Below, in pieces: positions 1-7,178 of a stretch of DNA of 64,000 nt. The DNA is from Clostridia bacterium. GTDB taxonomy: Bacteria > Bacillota > Clostridia > Peptostreptococcales > Anaerovoracaceae. The translations under genes were made by a program, and so were the position numbers. Position 1 is the stretch's first letter. Every line of letters starts with the position of its first letter. The stretch is from assembly GCA_910575405.1 (NCBI GenBank), contig CAJTER010000008.1, positions 1-64,000 of the forward strand, written 5' to 3'. The notes under the pieces are model-generated. The model saw only the letters and a list, made by a program, of their open reading frames with translations, was not told the DNA's origin and ran no database searches.

Positions 1-1
1 G

Positions 2-76
2 ACTGCCGGTGCGAATAAGTTTCTTCGCATCTACTATGGACGGGTGAAAGAATATCTTTCATCGCTTCCGAAATAA
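2..76 (+). CDS. 3' end of an unidentified gene (partial)
   Basis: An open frame runs from the window edge to a TAA at 74-76 and encodes about 24 residues ending in KEYLSSLPK. A hairpin with a T-rich tail follows 25 nt later, which suits the end of a real gene. The fragment is too short to assign a family, and chance openness cannot be excluded. Confidence 0.35.
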   Translation, partial: TAGANKFLRIYYGRVKEYLSSLPK

Positions 77-101
77 CCATCTCATACATACCTTTATTTC
101 A

Positions 102-130
102 GACCAGCGAATATCGGTGGTCTTATTTCA
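102..130 (+). terminator. Hairpin terminator between convergent genes
   Basis: The arms GACCA-G-CGA and TCG-G-TGGTC (102-122) pair around an ATA loop with one internal mismatch, and TTATTTC follows on the plus strand. It lies between the partial plus-strand frame and the stop of the minus-strand MFS gene at 201. Confidence 0.45.
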
Positions 131-200
131 ATGTTCAAAATCCTACCTAAAACTTTTTGCCTGAAACAATCAATTTACTATTGACTTTTTATTTGCAGGC

Positions 201-1529
201 TTAAATTTCATCAATACTTTTATTTCCTGTTTCTGGCGCCCATGCCAGAGTTACGATCAGTCCGATAATCAAAACCACCGCAATACCGATGAGTGCTGTT
301 TCAATTCCGAAATTTGCGATGATAATGGGCATTGCAAAGGTTCCAAAGCACCCAAAGATGCGGCTTACTGCCGAGCAGAACCCGACGCCCGTCGTCCGCA
401 GCTCGGTAGGAAATGCTTCTGTAGGATAGATATATGCTGTAATAGTTCCAAAGGCCTGATTTCCCAGCACATGAATTCCAAAGCAGGCTACGATAATCCC
501 TGTGGGAGCCCCTGACCAGAAGCCCAGTATGAGAAGCGGCACAATTGCCACAACCATTCCCCAGACTGTAACTGTCTTCCTCGGTAGGCGATCTACGATA
601 AACAGTACGATGATCCCTGCCAGCAGATAAATACCATTGAGAAGCAGCGTATAGAAGGTATTTTCATCTACGATGCCCAGCGCTCCCAGGATAACGGGAA
701 CAAAGGATAAAACTGCATAAAGTGGAAGAACATTAACACCGTAGGCAATGGTTGCGAAGGCAGTACGCTTGATCTGACCTTTGCTGAAAATCGCTGCCAG
801 GCTGACTTTGTGCTCCGGCTTTTTATTTTTAATGGCATCAATGGTGGGTTCCAGATCAATATCTTCTCCAATGTACTTTGCTACAGCTGACTTTGCCTCT
901 TCACTCCTGCCATGAAGAATGAGCCATCTGGGTGTTTCCGGCATTCCGGCCCGAAGCAGAAGCACGACAAAGGCGATTACCGCACTGCTGCTGAGCATCC
1001 ATCTCCAGCTGTCCGGCCCTATATTCTGCATCCATGCACCCACATATGCGGCAATTACATAGCCGATGGTCCACACCATACATAAGATCGTAAGGGTTCT
1101 GCCTCTCAATCTGCTCGGTACAAATTCAGCAACGATTGCGCCGCTTATCGCATATTCTGCTCCGATGCAAATGCCCAGTAAAAGCCTCAGTATAAACAAC
1201 ATTCCCGCGCTGTTTGCCACGAATTGCAGCAGAGAAATGACTAGAATCGCAACAAAATCCAGAGAATAGATTTTCTGTCTGCCGATTTTATCGGACAACC
1301 CTCCGAAAAAAATGCCTCCAATAAAGACGCCCGCCAGAGGGGAACTGGTAATGAGTCCCTGCCAGGTAGCGTTCATTCCCACGTCTGCGGTAAAGGCCAG
1401 CAGTGCAAATTGTATCATGCCCAAAATATATCCATCCGTCAGCGAACCGCCAATAGTGCAGGATATGATTCTTATGTGGAATTTTCTAAGTGGAGCATTG
1501 TCTAAGGTATATGGTTTTAAATTATCCAT
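201..1529 (-). CDS. MFS transporter, sugar-porter/aromatic-acid symporter type
   Basis: This 442-residue integral membrane protein has about 12 hydrophobic segments. The MFS motif A loop GGLSDKIGRQ is at about residues 76-85, RLRGR at 140-144, and PETPRWL at 197-203 resembles the PESPRWL signature of the sugar porter family. These features support proton-coupled uptake of a small organic solute; the substrate cannot be read from sequence. The ATG at 1529 has GGAGA just upstream. The gene lies downstream of the MocR-type regulator on the same strand, and the gap between them carries three GTACC repeats that could be a regulator site. Confidence 0.85.
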   Translation of the reverse strand: MDNLKPYTLDNAPLRKFHIRIISCTIGGSLTDGYILGMIQFALLAFTADVGMNATWQGLITSSPLAGVFIGGIFFGGLSDKIGRQKIYSLDFVAILVISLLQFVANSAGMLFILRLLLGICIGAEYAISGAIVAEFVPSRLRGRTLTILCMVWTIGYVIAAYVGAWMQNIGPDSWRWMLSSSAVIAFVVLLLRAGMPETPRWLILHGRSEEAKSAVAKYIGEDIDLEPTIDAIKNKKPEHKVSLAAIFSKGQIKRTAFATIAYGVNVLPLYAVLSFVPVILGALGIVDENTFYTLLLNGIYLLAGIIVLFIVDRLPRKTVTVWGMVVAIVPLLILGFWSGAPTGIIVACFGIHVLGNQAFGTITAYIYPTEAFPTELRTTGVGFCSAVSRIFGCFGTFAMPIIIANFGIETALIGIAVVLIIGLIVTLAWAPETGNKSIDEI

Positions 1530-1615
1530 GTTTCTTCTCCTATGTACTCAATCAATAACGAATTTCGATGTACATCTCATAGGCACAGGATAATTCAAAT
1601 TACAATTGCAGAAAA

Positions 1616-1673
1616 GTACCAGATGTTTGATCCTGAAAGGTACCAAAAGAATGGCTTTGCTGTACTGCGTACC
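1616..1673 (-). promoter_or_regulatory. Three GTACC direct repeats upstream of the MFS gene
   Basis: GTACC occurs at 1616-1620, 1640-1644 and 1669-1673, in the 155-bp gap between the MFS start and the MocR stop. On the minus strand two copies share the wider context TGGTAC-TTT. MocR/GntR regulators often bind direct repeats, so this is a candidate operator by position only. Confidence 0.3.
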
Positions 1674-1684
1674 TGGTTGAACAT

Positions 1685-3139
1685 TTATAAAATACTGATT
1701 TTAAAGGCTTCGTTGAGGAGCGCTATTCCCTCTGTAATTTTTTCTTCACTTGGAATCGAATAATTGAGGCGGATATAATTTTCGCCTTTAGAGCCTTTTA
1801 GAAAGAACACGTTTCCCGGCATAAAGGAGATTCCCCTTTCGTTTGCTTCTGACGTCAGCTTCCGCACGTTCATGTTCTGCGGCAGACGGCACCAGAGATA
1901 CAGACCGCCCTCCGGCTTTCTCATCTCAACGCCAAGCTCTCTGGCGTCCTTAAGGGCCGCATACATTGTATCTCTCTTTCTTTTATTTTTGTCACGCATA
2001 ATGCCCATATTGGCCTCATATTTATTTTGTTCTAAATACCGGTTCAATACCCACTGAGAAACCACATCCGCACAGACGATCCTTGATTGGACAATTGCGC
2101 TGATATCGCTTATCAGCCTTCTGTTTCCGATGATAAAGGCCATCCGTATCCCCGATGGTATTGTAAAATAAAAAGAATATATATAAATCACACTGTCATG
2201 CTGGTCGAGGTCTTTGAGGGGAGGCAGTTCTCTCCCGTCATACCGGAATCCGGAACAGCCGTCATCCTCTATTATGGGAATGTTATATTGATAGGATAAT
2301 TCCAGCAGTTTTTTTCTCCGCTCCAGGCTCATCACTGCACCGGTCGGGTTCTGGAAATCAGGATTTGTATAGATCAGCTTTGGTTTGTGCTTTGCAATCA
2401 GTGCTTCCAGATGTTTGCAGCAGATTCCTTCCTCATCCATATCAGCGGTAATAACATCAGCGCCTATGGAGAGGAATATGCGGAACACTTCCGGGCAGAC
2501 CGGCTCTTCTATGATTACGGCGTCTCCGTTCTTTATAATTGTATTTGCCAGATATTCGATGGCCTGAAAGGTTTCTGAAATCACCTGAATTTCACTGGGG
2601 TTTGCATGAATTCCCCTGACGCTGACAAATTCGGCGATGCTTTTGCGGAGAGCCTCGGTTCCCTGTTTATGACTCACGCTGTATTTGTTGTGCTCTGCTG
2701 CCCGCGCCATTTCAATGAGCAATTCTGATATATCCTCACTGCCCTGTTCTTCCGTCAGAACCACATCTCCGGAAAAGGAATATTTGACATTATGTTTAAA
2801 CCAGCTACTGAAATGCCGTTCAATACGGCGGTTAATATACTCGTCTCTGATAATATCACTCCAGATAAGACTGTAGCTTTTTCCAGTTAAATGTGCCTCT
2901 TTTGTGTAGGAAACGACAAATCCTTTTCGCTCTATAGACGTCAGATATCCGTCCGCTTTTAACTCCCCATATGCCCGTTTAATCGTATTTCTGTGTACAC
3001 TGATCAATTCTGCCATGTGCCGCTCCGAGGGCATACGAAACCCGTCGGGAAGCTCTCCCCTGATGATCATTGCTTTAAACTGATTTACAATCTGCAGGTA
3101 TAAAGGTGTCTCTGAATTTCGATTGGTATAAGGCCGCAT
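1685..3139 (-). CDS. MocR/GntR-type regulator with degenerate PLP site
   Basis: The protein has 484 residues from the chosen ATG at 3139, which is preceded by AGAGAGG. An upstream in-frame start would translate a repeat element and is unlikely. Residues 10-75 are a GntR winged helix (FRMPSERHMAELISVHRNTI) and about 110-480 an aminotransferase fold I domain with NPTG near 265 and IRLNYS near 456. In MocR proteins PLP binds a lysine in SFSKT. Here the motif reads SFYFT, with Phe at residue 325 (codon 2165-2167), and EDDYDSEFRY has become EDDGCSGFRY. It is probably a DNA-binding regulator that no longer forms the PLP aldimine. Targets may be itself and the MFS gene downstream. Confidence 0.85.
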   Translation of the reverse strand: MRPYTNRNSETPLYLQIVNQFKAMIIRGELPDGFRMPSERHMAELISVHRNTIKRAYGELKADGYLTSIERKGFVVSYTKEAHLTGKSYSLIWSDIIRDEYINRRIERHFSSWFKHNVKYSFSGDVVLTEEQGSEDISELLIEMARAAEHNKYSVSHKQGTEALRKSIAEFVSVRGIHANPSEIQVISETFQAIEYLANTIIKNGDAVIIEEPVCPEVFRIFLSIGADVITADMDEEGICCKHLEALIAKHKPKLIYTNPDFQNPTGAVMSLERRKKLLELSYQYNIPIIEDDGCSGFRYDGRELPPLKDLDQHDSVIYIYSFYFTIPSGIRMAFIIGNRRLISDISAIVQSRIVCADVVSQWVLNRYLEQNKYEANMGIMRDKNKRKRDTMYAALKDARELGVEMRKPEGGLYLWCRLPQNMNVRKLTSEANERGISFMPGNVFFLKGSKGENYIRLNYSIPSEEKITEGIALLNEAFKISIL

Positions 3140-3187
3140 AATTCCTCTCTTTGCTCCTCTCTCTGTAAAATTCCCTGATATGTATTG

Positions 3188-3222
3188 TACCCCGCCTATA
3201 AGCGAGGTACCCACATCAATTA
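3188..3222 (-). repeat. Promoter-associated hairpin repeat, copy 1
   Basis: On the minus strand the element runs from TTGATGTGGGTACC through CGC-loop-GCG to GGTA, and a TACAAT -10-like hexamer overlaps its end. A second copy at 5674-5709 aligns along its whole length in the same orientation, also directly upstream of a gene. This copy precedes the MocR gene; the other precedes the AlbA-type frame. Confidence 0.6.
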
Positions 3223-4217
3223 TCTGTTTTCATCTCCGCAAAGGTCTTAATGCCGCCATCGCCGCCTCCTCCTAAAAAGTCCAGTCTGTACACCCATTTT
3301 GTAAGCTCTGCATACCTTGCGTCAAATTGGTTTTTCTCCACAGCCGTGTCCCCCATAATGTACCGGCCCTGGTTCTCATTGTTGTAATTTCCGTGGTTTT
3401 CCAGGTAAATATCGGACTCAAGAAAACCGCTCTCCTTTTCATTCCACGGGATATATCTGTAATAGTTGTTAAACATATCCCCCTGTGGCTCGTAGCGGTA
3501 GACCGCCAGATACGCCTTTCCTCCAGGATTTACAATGCCGACAACGCCGTTATTGCCACCCACTTCCTTAAAAAGGACTTCTGACTTCAGCCGCACCGGC
3601 CCCTTGCTCTCAAGGCTCCACACGTCGTACATCACATCTATTCCGTCGCTGTTTTTTATTTCATAGACAGCCAGAAATTCCTGTGTGCCATCCCCGTTAA
3701 AATCTCCCGATTCTGCCAGAGGCTCCCAAGATGAATTGGTCACAAACCCGCTCTGGGCTTCGATCCTGGCGATAATCTGGCGCAGCATATCTTCTGTACT
3801 TTGCTCCGCTGGCACGCTGCCTTCTCTACTCTGAGAGAGCTCTGCCTGAGAGGCTTCTCCGCTCTGTATACGATTCTGCGCAGGATCTTCCTGCGGCCCG
3901 TCGCCGGAAGCATGCATTCCAATGATGATCGCCAAAACGATGGCTATGAGGGCAAGACCCGCTGCGCCTCCCATGATCCACTTCCGTCTGCTGCCGGATT
4001 CCTCCCGCATCCCTGCATCATGGGATTCCTCCTGCTCTTTGCCAGCCGCTTTTGCCTGATTTACCTGAGTATCAGCTTGCACACGTTCCTGTTCCACTTC
4101 CTGTGCTAGTTCCGTATTCTTTGCTTTGTCTCCTGTTTCCCTCACCGGCTCTCCGCAGAAAAAGCAGAATTGATCCGTTTCCCGCAGCTCTTTGCCGCAT
4201 TTTGTACAAAAGGCCAT
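3216..4217 (-). CDS. Zinc-ribbon membrane protein with VCBS-like repeat
   Basis: The 333-residue protein opens with a zinc ribbon (Cys 4, 7, 18 and 21), followed by an acidic, Gln-rich linker, one membrane segment at about 81-100 and a soluble domain likely outside the cell. GDFNGDGTQE at 171-180 resembles the calcium-binding FG-GAP/VCBS loop. The topology suits a cytoplasmic metal-binding head and an external domain. AAGGAGG lies 5 nt before the ATG. No function can be assigned. The upstream gap carries a structured repeat also found before moaC. Confidence 0.75.
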   Translation of the reverse strand: MAFCTKCGKELRETDQFCFFCGEPVRETGDKAKNTELAQEVEQERVQADTQVNQAKAAGKEQEESHDAGMREESGSRRKWIMGGAAGLALIAIVLAIIIGMHASGDGPQEDPAQNRIQSGEASQAELSQSREGSVPAEQSTEDMLRQIIARIEAQSGFVTNSSWEPLAESGDFNGDGTQEFLAVYEIKNSDGIDVMYDVWSLESKGPVRLKSEVLFKEVGGNNGVVGIVNPGGKAYLAVYRYEPQGDMFNNYYRYIPWNEKESGFLESDIYLENHGNYNNENQGRYIMGDTAVEKNQFDARYAELTKWVYRLDFLGGGGDGGIKTFAEMKTDN

Positions 4218-4231
4218 ATTTTCCTCCTTCC

Positions 4232-4284
4232 TGACGCGCCAAGCGTGTCATCCAGGTAGATTTGAAAGTTTACTTTCAAACTTC
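4232..4284 (-). repeat. Two-hairpin 5' element, copy 1 (before zinc-ribbon gene)
   Basis: On the minus strand: a first stem TTTGAAAG-TAAA-CTTTCAAA, a short spacer, then a second stem TGACACG-CTTGG-CGCGTCA, immediately followed by the Shine-Dalgarno. A closely similar element occupies 37998-38050 between moaA and moaC in the same position relative to its gene. Confidence 0.7.
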
Positions 4285-4323
4285 ATTTCCTCCTATTAAC
4301 GTTTTACTCGCCCTTATTTCCTA

Positions 4324-5642
4324 CTATTTATTAATCCTCCAATAGCCTTTTCTGTCAGAGCCAATACGGATAATTTTTCCCGATTCCCGCAGCTTCTTTA
4401 TCATGCGGCTAATCTTCCTGGTGCTAAATCCCAGTTTTTCACTCAATTTTTTTGCTGTAATGCCCGGCTCCTTTTCCAACAGCAAAAGAAGCTTTTTTTC
4501 ATCGCCATTTTCATCGCCATTTTCATCGCCATTTATTTTTTTAGAAGCGAGGCTTTCCGTTTCATTGGACCATGAACAAGGGAAAACAACCTTGATAAAA
4601 TGTTCGGATATTTCAAAAATAATCTTGTCATATGCGCTTAAAATACGGCTCATCCCTGAGCCCAGCTGTTCAACCAAGCCCACATCTTTAAACACGCGCA
4701 TCAATTCCCGATTTCTGGGCATGCTGCTGCAGCTAAAAAAATCGTCTATGCTTTGCCCCTGAATCAGGCCGCCGTAAGATGTGAACTCCATCCGATCGCT
4801 GAAAATTTCAAAGACTGGGGGAATTTCTCTCGAAAAATCATTATGGACGATAGCATTGATCAGTGCTTCCCGCATTGGAACTGGCTCAACCAAATTTTTT
4901 TCGATCCGCTTTGTGCTCGTCACTTTCGCCAGCGTAGTATTTTCAATTTTCATTTTTTCCAGAACATAATTCGTTGTTTTAAGAAGGGAACAATAGCCGT
5001 ATTCTTCATTTTCTTTTAGATCGACTTTATCTTTTCCCGCATATTTGACAACCTTGATCGATACACCGTTTTCATCTGCCAGAAGGTATGCGATATAATT
5101 GTATGTTCCATCAGGTGTAAGCAATTCAAGGCTGTTTGCAAACTGGTTATTTAGCTCCAGTCCGCGCTCCTGGTAATAGATTTTAAGCTGTGCAAATGTA
5201 AGATCCTGTCTTGGAGCAGAGATGTTACGCAATGTGGTATGAATTCTTTTTGCGTATAATTCATCTATTAGGGCTGAGTCATAGGCTGTGTCGATGAGCC
5301 CAGCCTCATATAGCAGCCATTTGGCGACATCCCCTTGGCCTTAATATAGTATGGCTTCTCAAGCCCGCTGGATACGATAACCTTGATTACCGCTGTGTCA
5401 TCTATCGTTTCTGTCGCAATATCAAATAACCCGAGTGTGGATGGCAGAATATTATGTTTGATCCGATCCGCAATTTTTAACTGCATAGAATCCATATCTG
5501 GGTTTTCAACAGGCCTGCCGTCATCGCCAATTCCTATATAAAGGATTCCGCCTTCGTGGTTATTTAAAAATGCGACAATTTCCTTCTCCATCTTATCATT
5601 TAGCGTGGCTTTCAGTTCTATGCGATTGCTTTCCTGCAGCAT
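4324..5642 (-). pseudogene. AlbA_2/Schlafen-type ATP-binding regulator, frameshifted
   Basis: Two frames together make one protein. The upstream frame (5642 down to 5268) encodes an AlbA_2 domain ending GSSTQPMTQP and a stop. The downstream frame (to 4324) continues with DELYAKRIHTTLRNIS, a HATPase_c_4-like domain (RREALINAIVHNDFS-type motif), then a winged helix at the C-terminus. The frames join by a one-base shift around 5268-5285. Intact relatives are about 440-480 residues. It is either a broken gene or a sequencing error. A run of three 12-bp units at 4499-4534 encodes NGDENGDENGDE. Confidence 0.8.
4499..4534 (-). repeat. 12-bp tandem repeat, three copies
   Basis: TCATCGCCATTT occurs three times exactly in tandem, encoding NGDE repeats in the linker before the C-terminal winged helix. 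Unit number could vary in frame by slippage. Confidence 0.9.
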
Positions 5643-5673
5643 GATTCCTCACTTCCCTCTACAATGGTGTATT

Positions 5674-5709
5674 ATACCCGCCTGTAAACGAGGTACTCCC
5701 ATCAATTGA
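5674..5709 (-). repeat. Promoter-associated hairpin repeat, copy 2
   Basis: It aligns with the element at 3188-3222. On the minus strand TTGATGGGAGTACC leads to CAGGCGGGTATAAT, so a perfect -10 hexamer overlaps its end about 35 nt before the AlbA-type start. The rest of the 5643-5923 gap holds a CCTCC-CCGTAAA-GGAGG hairpin and the terminator below. Confidence 0.6.
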
Positions 5710-5875
5710 GATTTTTCCTCCCCGTAAAGGAGGCATTATCCCCGGCTTTTTCGGTTCCAGCTTTTCTTCCCGGATTGTTTCACATTATATCATTTTTGCG
5801 GGGCAAAGTCATTTTTTATACACGAACTGCATGTAAACGGCTGCCGACCTTTTAAATTTTCCTTTACCCACACTC

Positions 5876-5904
5876 AAAAAGAGAGCGCCAACACACTCTC
5901 TTTT
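5876..5904. terminator. Bidirectional terminator after the OFA-type MFS gene
   Basis: AAAAGAGAG (5877-5885) pairs with CTCTCTTTT (5896-5904) around a 10-nt loop, with T or A tracts on both sides. It is 20 nt past the stop of the minus-strand MFS gene and closes the catabolic cluster. Confidence 0.75.
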
Positions 5905-5923
5905 CGTGACCCGCTTTTTCCAT

Positions 5924-7165
5924 TTACCGTTTCAGCGGTTTTACGCATATGATAAAGATCCCTATATTGATGACGCACAGGGCACTCATCATGATCCAGG
6001 CCGGATAATAGCTTCCCGCGGAATCATAAATCAGGCTTACAACCACCTGCAGCATTCCTCCGATTCCCGATGCCATGCTGAACATGCCCATTATGGATCC
6101 GAAATTGGATTTTCCATACATAATCGGCAGGATCAGCGGCATGGAAAGGGTTGCTACCGGTACGCCGACTCCATAAAGAAGGAGGAACAGGCCAATCAGG
6201 ATCGGCGAGTTCAGAAGGCCGTTCATCCAAAAGCAGATAAAGCATGCTGTCACCAGTATCATCTCGATCACCGTAACCCGGCGCACTCCAAACCTGCCAT
6301 ACAGCGCCCCCGCGACGATTTTTCCCGCAATCAGTATGCCGGAGCTTATTGAAATAACGCTAGCGGCCTTTGTAGGTGACATACCGTAGTCGGTCATAAA
6401 GGGAATGCCGTGATTTAATATGGCCATGCTCACAAAGGTGAGGATTATGTAAGCGACAAATACGGCCCATGTCTGCGGCCTGCGCAGCGCAGCGGAAAGG
6501 GTCAGATCTGCAGGCTCCTTTTTTGAAGCCATCTTTTGCTCAACAGGCACATCTGCCGTTTCTCCTTTTACGCGTTTCAGTTCTGAAGGCTCTCTTGCCA
6601 CGAAAATCAGGATCAAGGGGATCAAAATGACGACCATGAACAGTCCTGATATAAAATAGGAAGTTCTCCATCCGTAATTGTCAATGAGAAACGTGTACAG
6701 CGGGTTCAGCACCATGGCTCCTGCTCCGCTTCCTACAAAGGCGAGGCCCAGGGCAAAGCCTTCCTGCTTTTCATCAAACCAATTTTTGATCAGCATGGAA
6801 ATGGGAATATTGCAAGTAAATGCCACTGATACGCCCATGAAAATACCTGCCAGGTAAAAATAAATAATCGATGGCGCTGCTGAATAGATGAACATGCACA
6901 GAGCGCTTGCAATGGTTCCCAGCACCATCAGCAGTTTCATGCTGTAAGTCTCCAGCAGCTTTCCCGCCAGCATGGAAGAGAGCATCATGGCCAGAGCCTG
7001 TATGGTCGTAATCAGCGTAAAGGATGTGCGGGGAATTCCCAGTGCCTCGGATACAGGCTTTACATACACGCCCATGCAGCTGATACAGGTTGCAAAGATA
7101 AACATCAATATGAGAAAGGATACGGCTACAATGGCCCATCCTCTGAAATTTTTTGTATGATTCAA
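5924..7165 (-). CDS. MFS transporter, oxalate/formate antiporter-like
   Basis: A 12-segment MFS protein of 413 residues from a TTG at 7165. That start has AGGAGG at 7175-7180 with 9 nt spacing and begins 13 nt after the peptidase stop. The longer ATG reading from 7216 would overlap the peptidase gene by 38 bp and has no comparable ribosome site. The sequence, with two six-helix halves and a central loop near residue 195-225, resembles the OFA group that exchanges carboxylates. It is the last gene of the marR-peptidase transcript and may import the peptidase substrate or export a product. Confidence 0.8.
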   Translation of the reverse strand: MNHTKNFRGWAIVAVSFLILMFIFATCISCMGVYVKPVSEALGIPRTSFTLITTIQALAMMLSSMLAGKLLETYSMKLLMVLGTIASALCMFIYSAAPSIIYFYLAGIFMGVSVAFTCNIPISMLIKNWFDEKQEGFALGLAFVGSGAGAMVLNPLYTFLIDNYGWRTSYFISGLFMVVILIPLILIFVAREPSELKRVKGETADVPVEQKMASKKEPADLTLSAALRRPQTWAVFVAYIILTFVSMAILNHGIPFMTDYGMSPTKAASVISISSGILIAGKIVAGALYGRFGVRRVTVIEMILVTACFICFWMNGLLNSPILIGLFLLLYGVGVPVATLSMPLILPIMYGKSNFGSIMGMFSMASGIGGMLQVVVSLIYDSAGSYYPAWIMMSALCVINIGIFIICVKPLKR

Positions 7166-7178
7166 GATGCCTGCCCTC

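Noticed and set aside
3140-3214. N-terminal extension of the MocR regulator from 3214
   Set aside because: It translates the repeat at 3188-3222, lacks similarity to GntR proteins, and a better ribosome site serves the ATG at 3139.
4499-4534. CRISPR-like array
   Set aside because: The three 12-bp units are contiguous without spacers and encode NGDE repeats.
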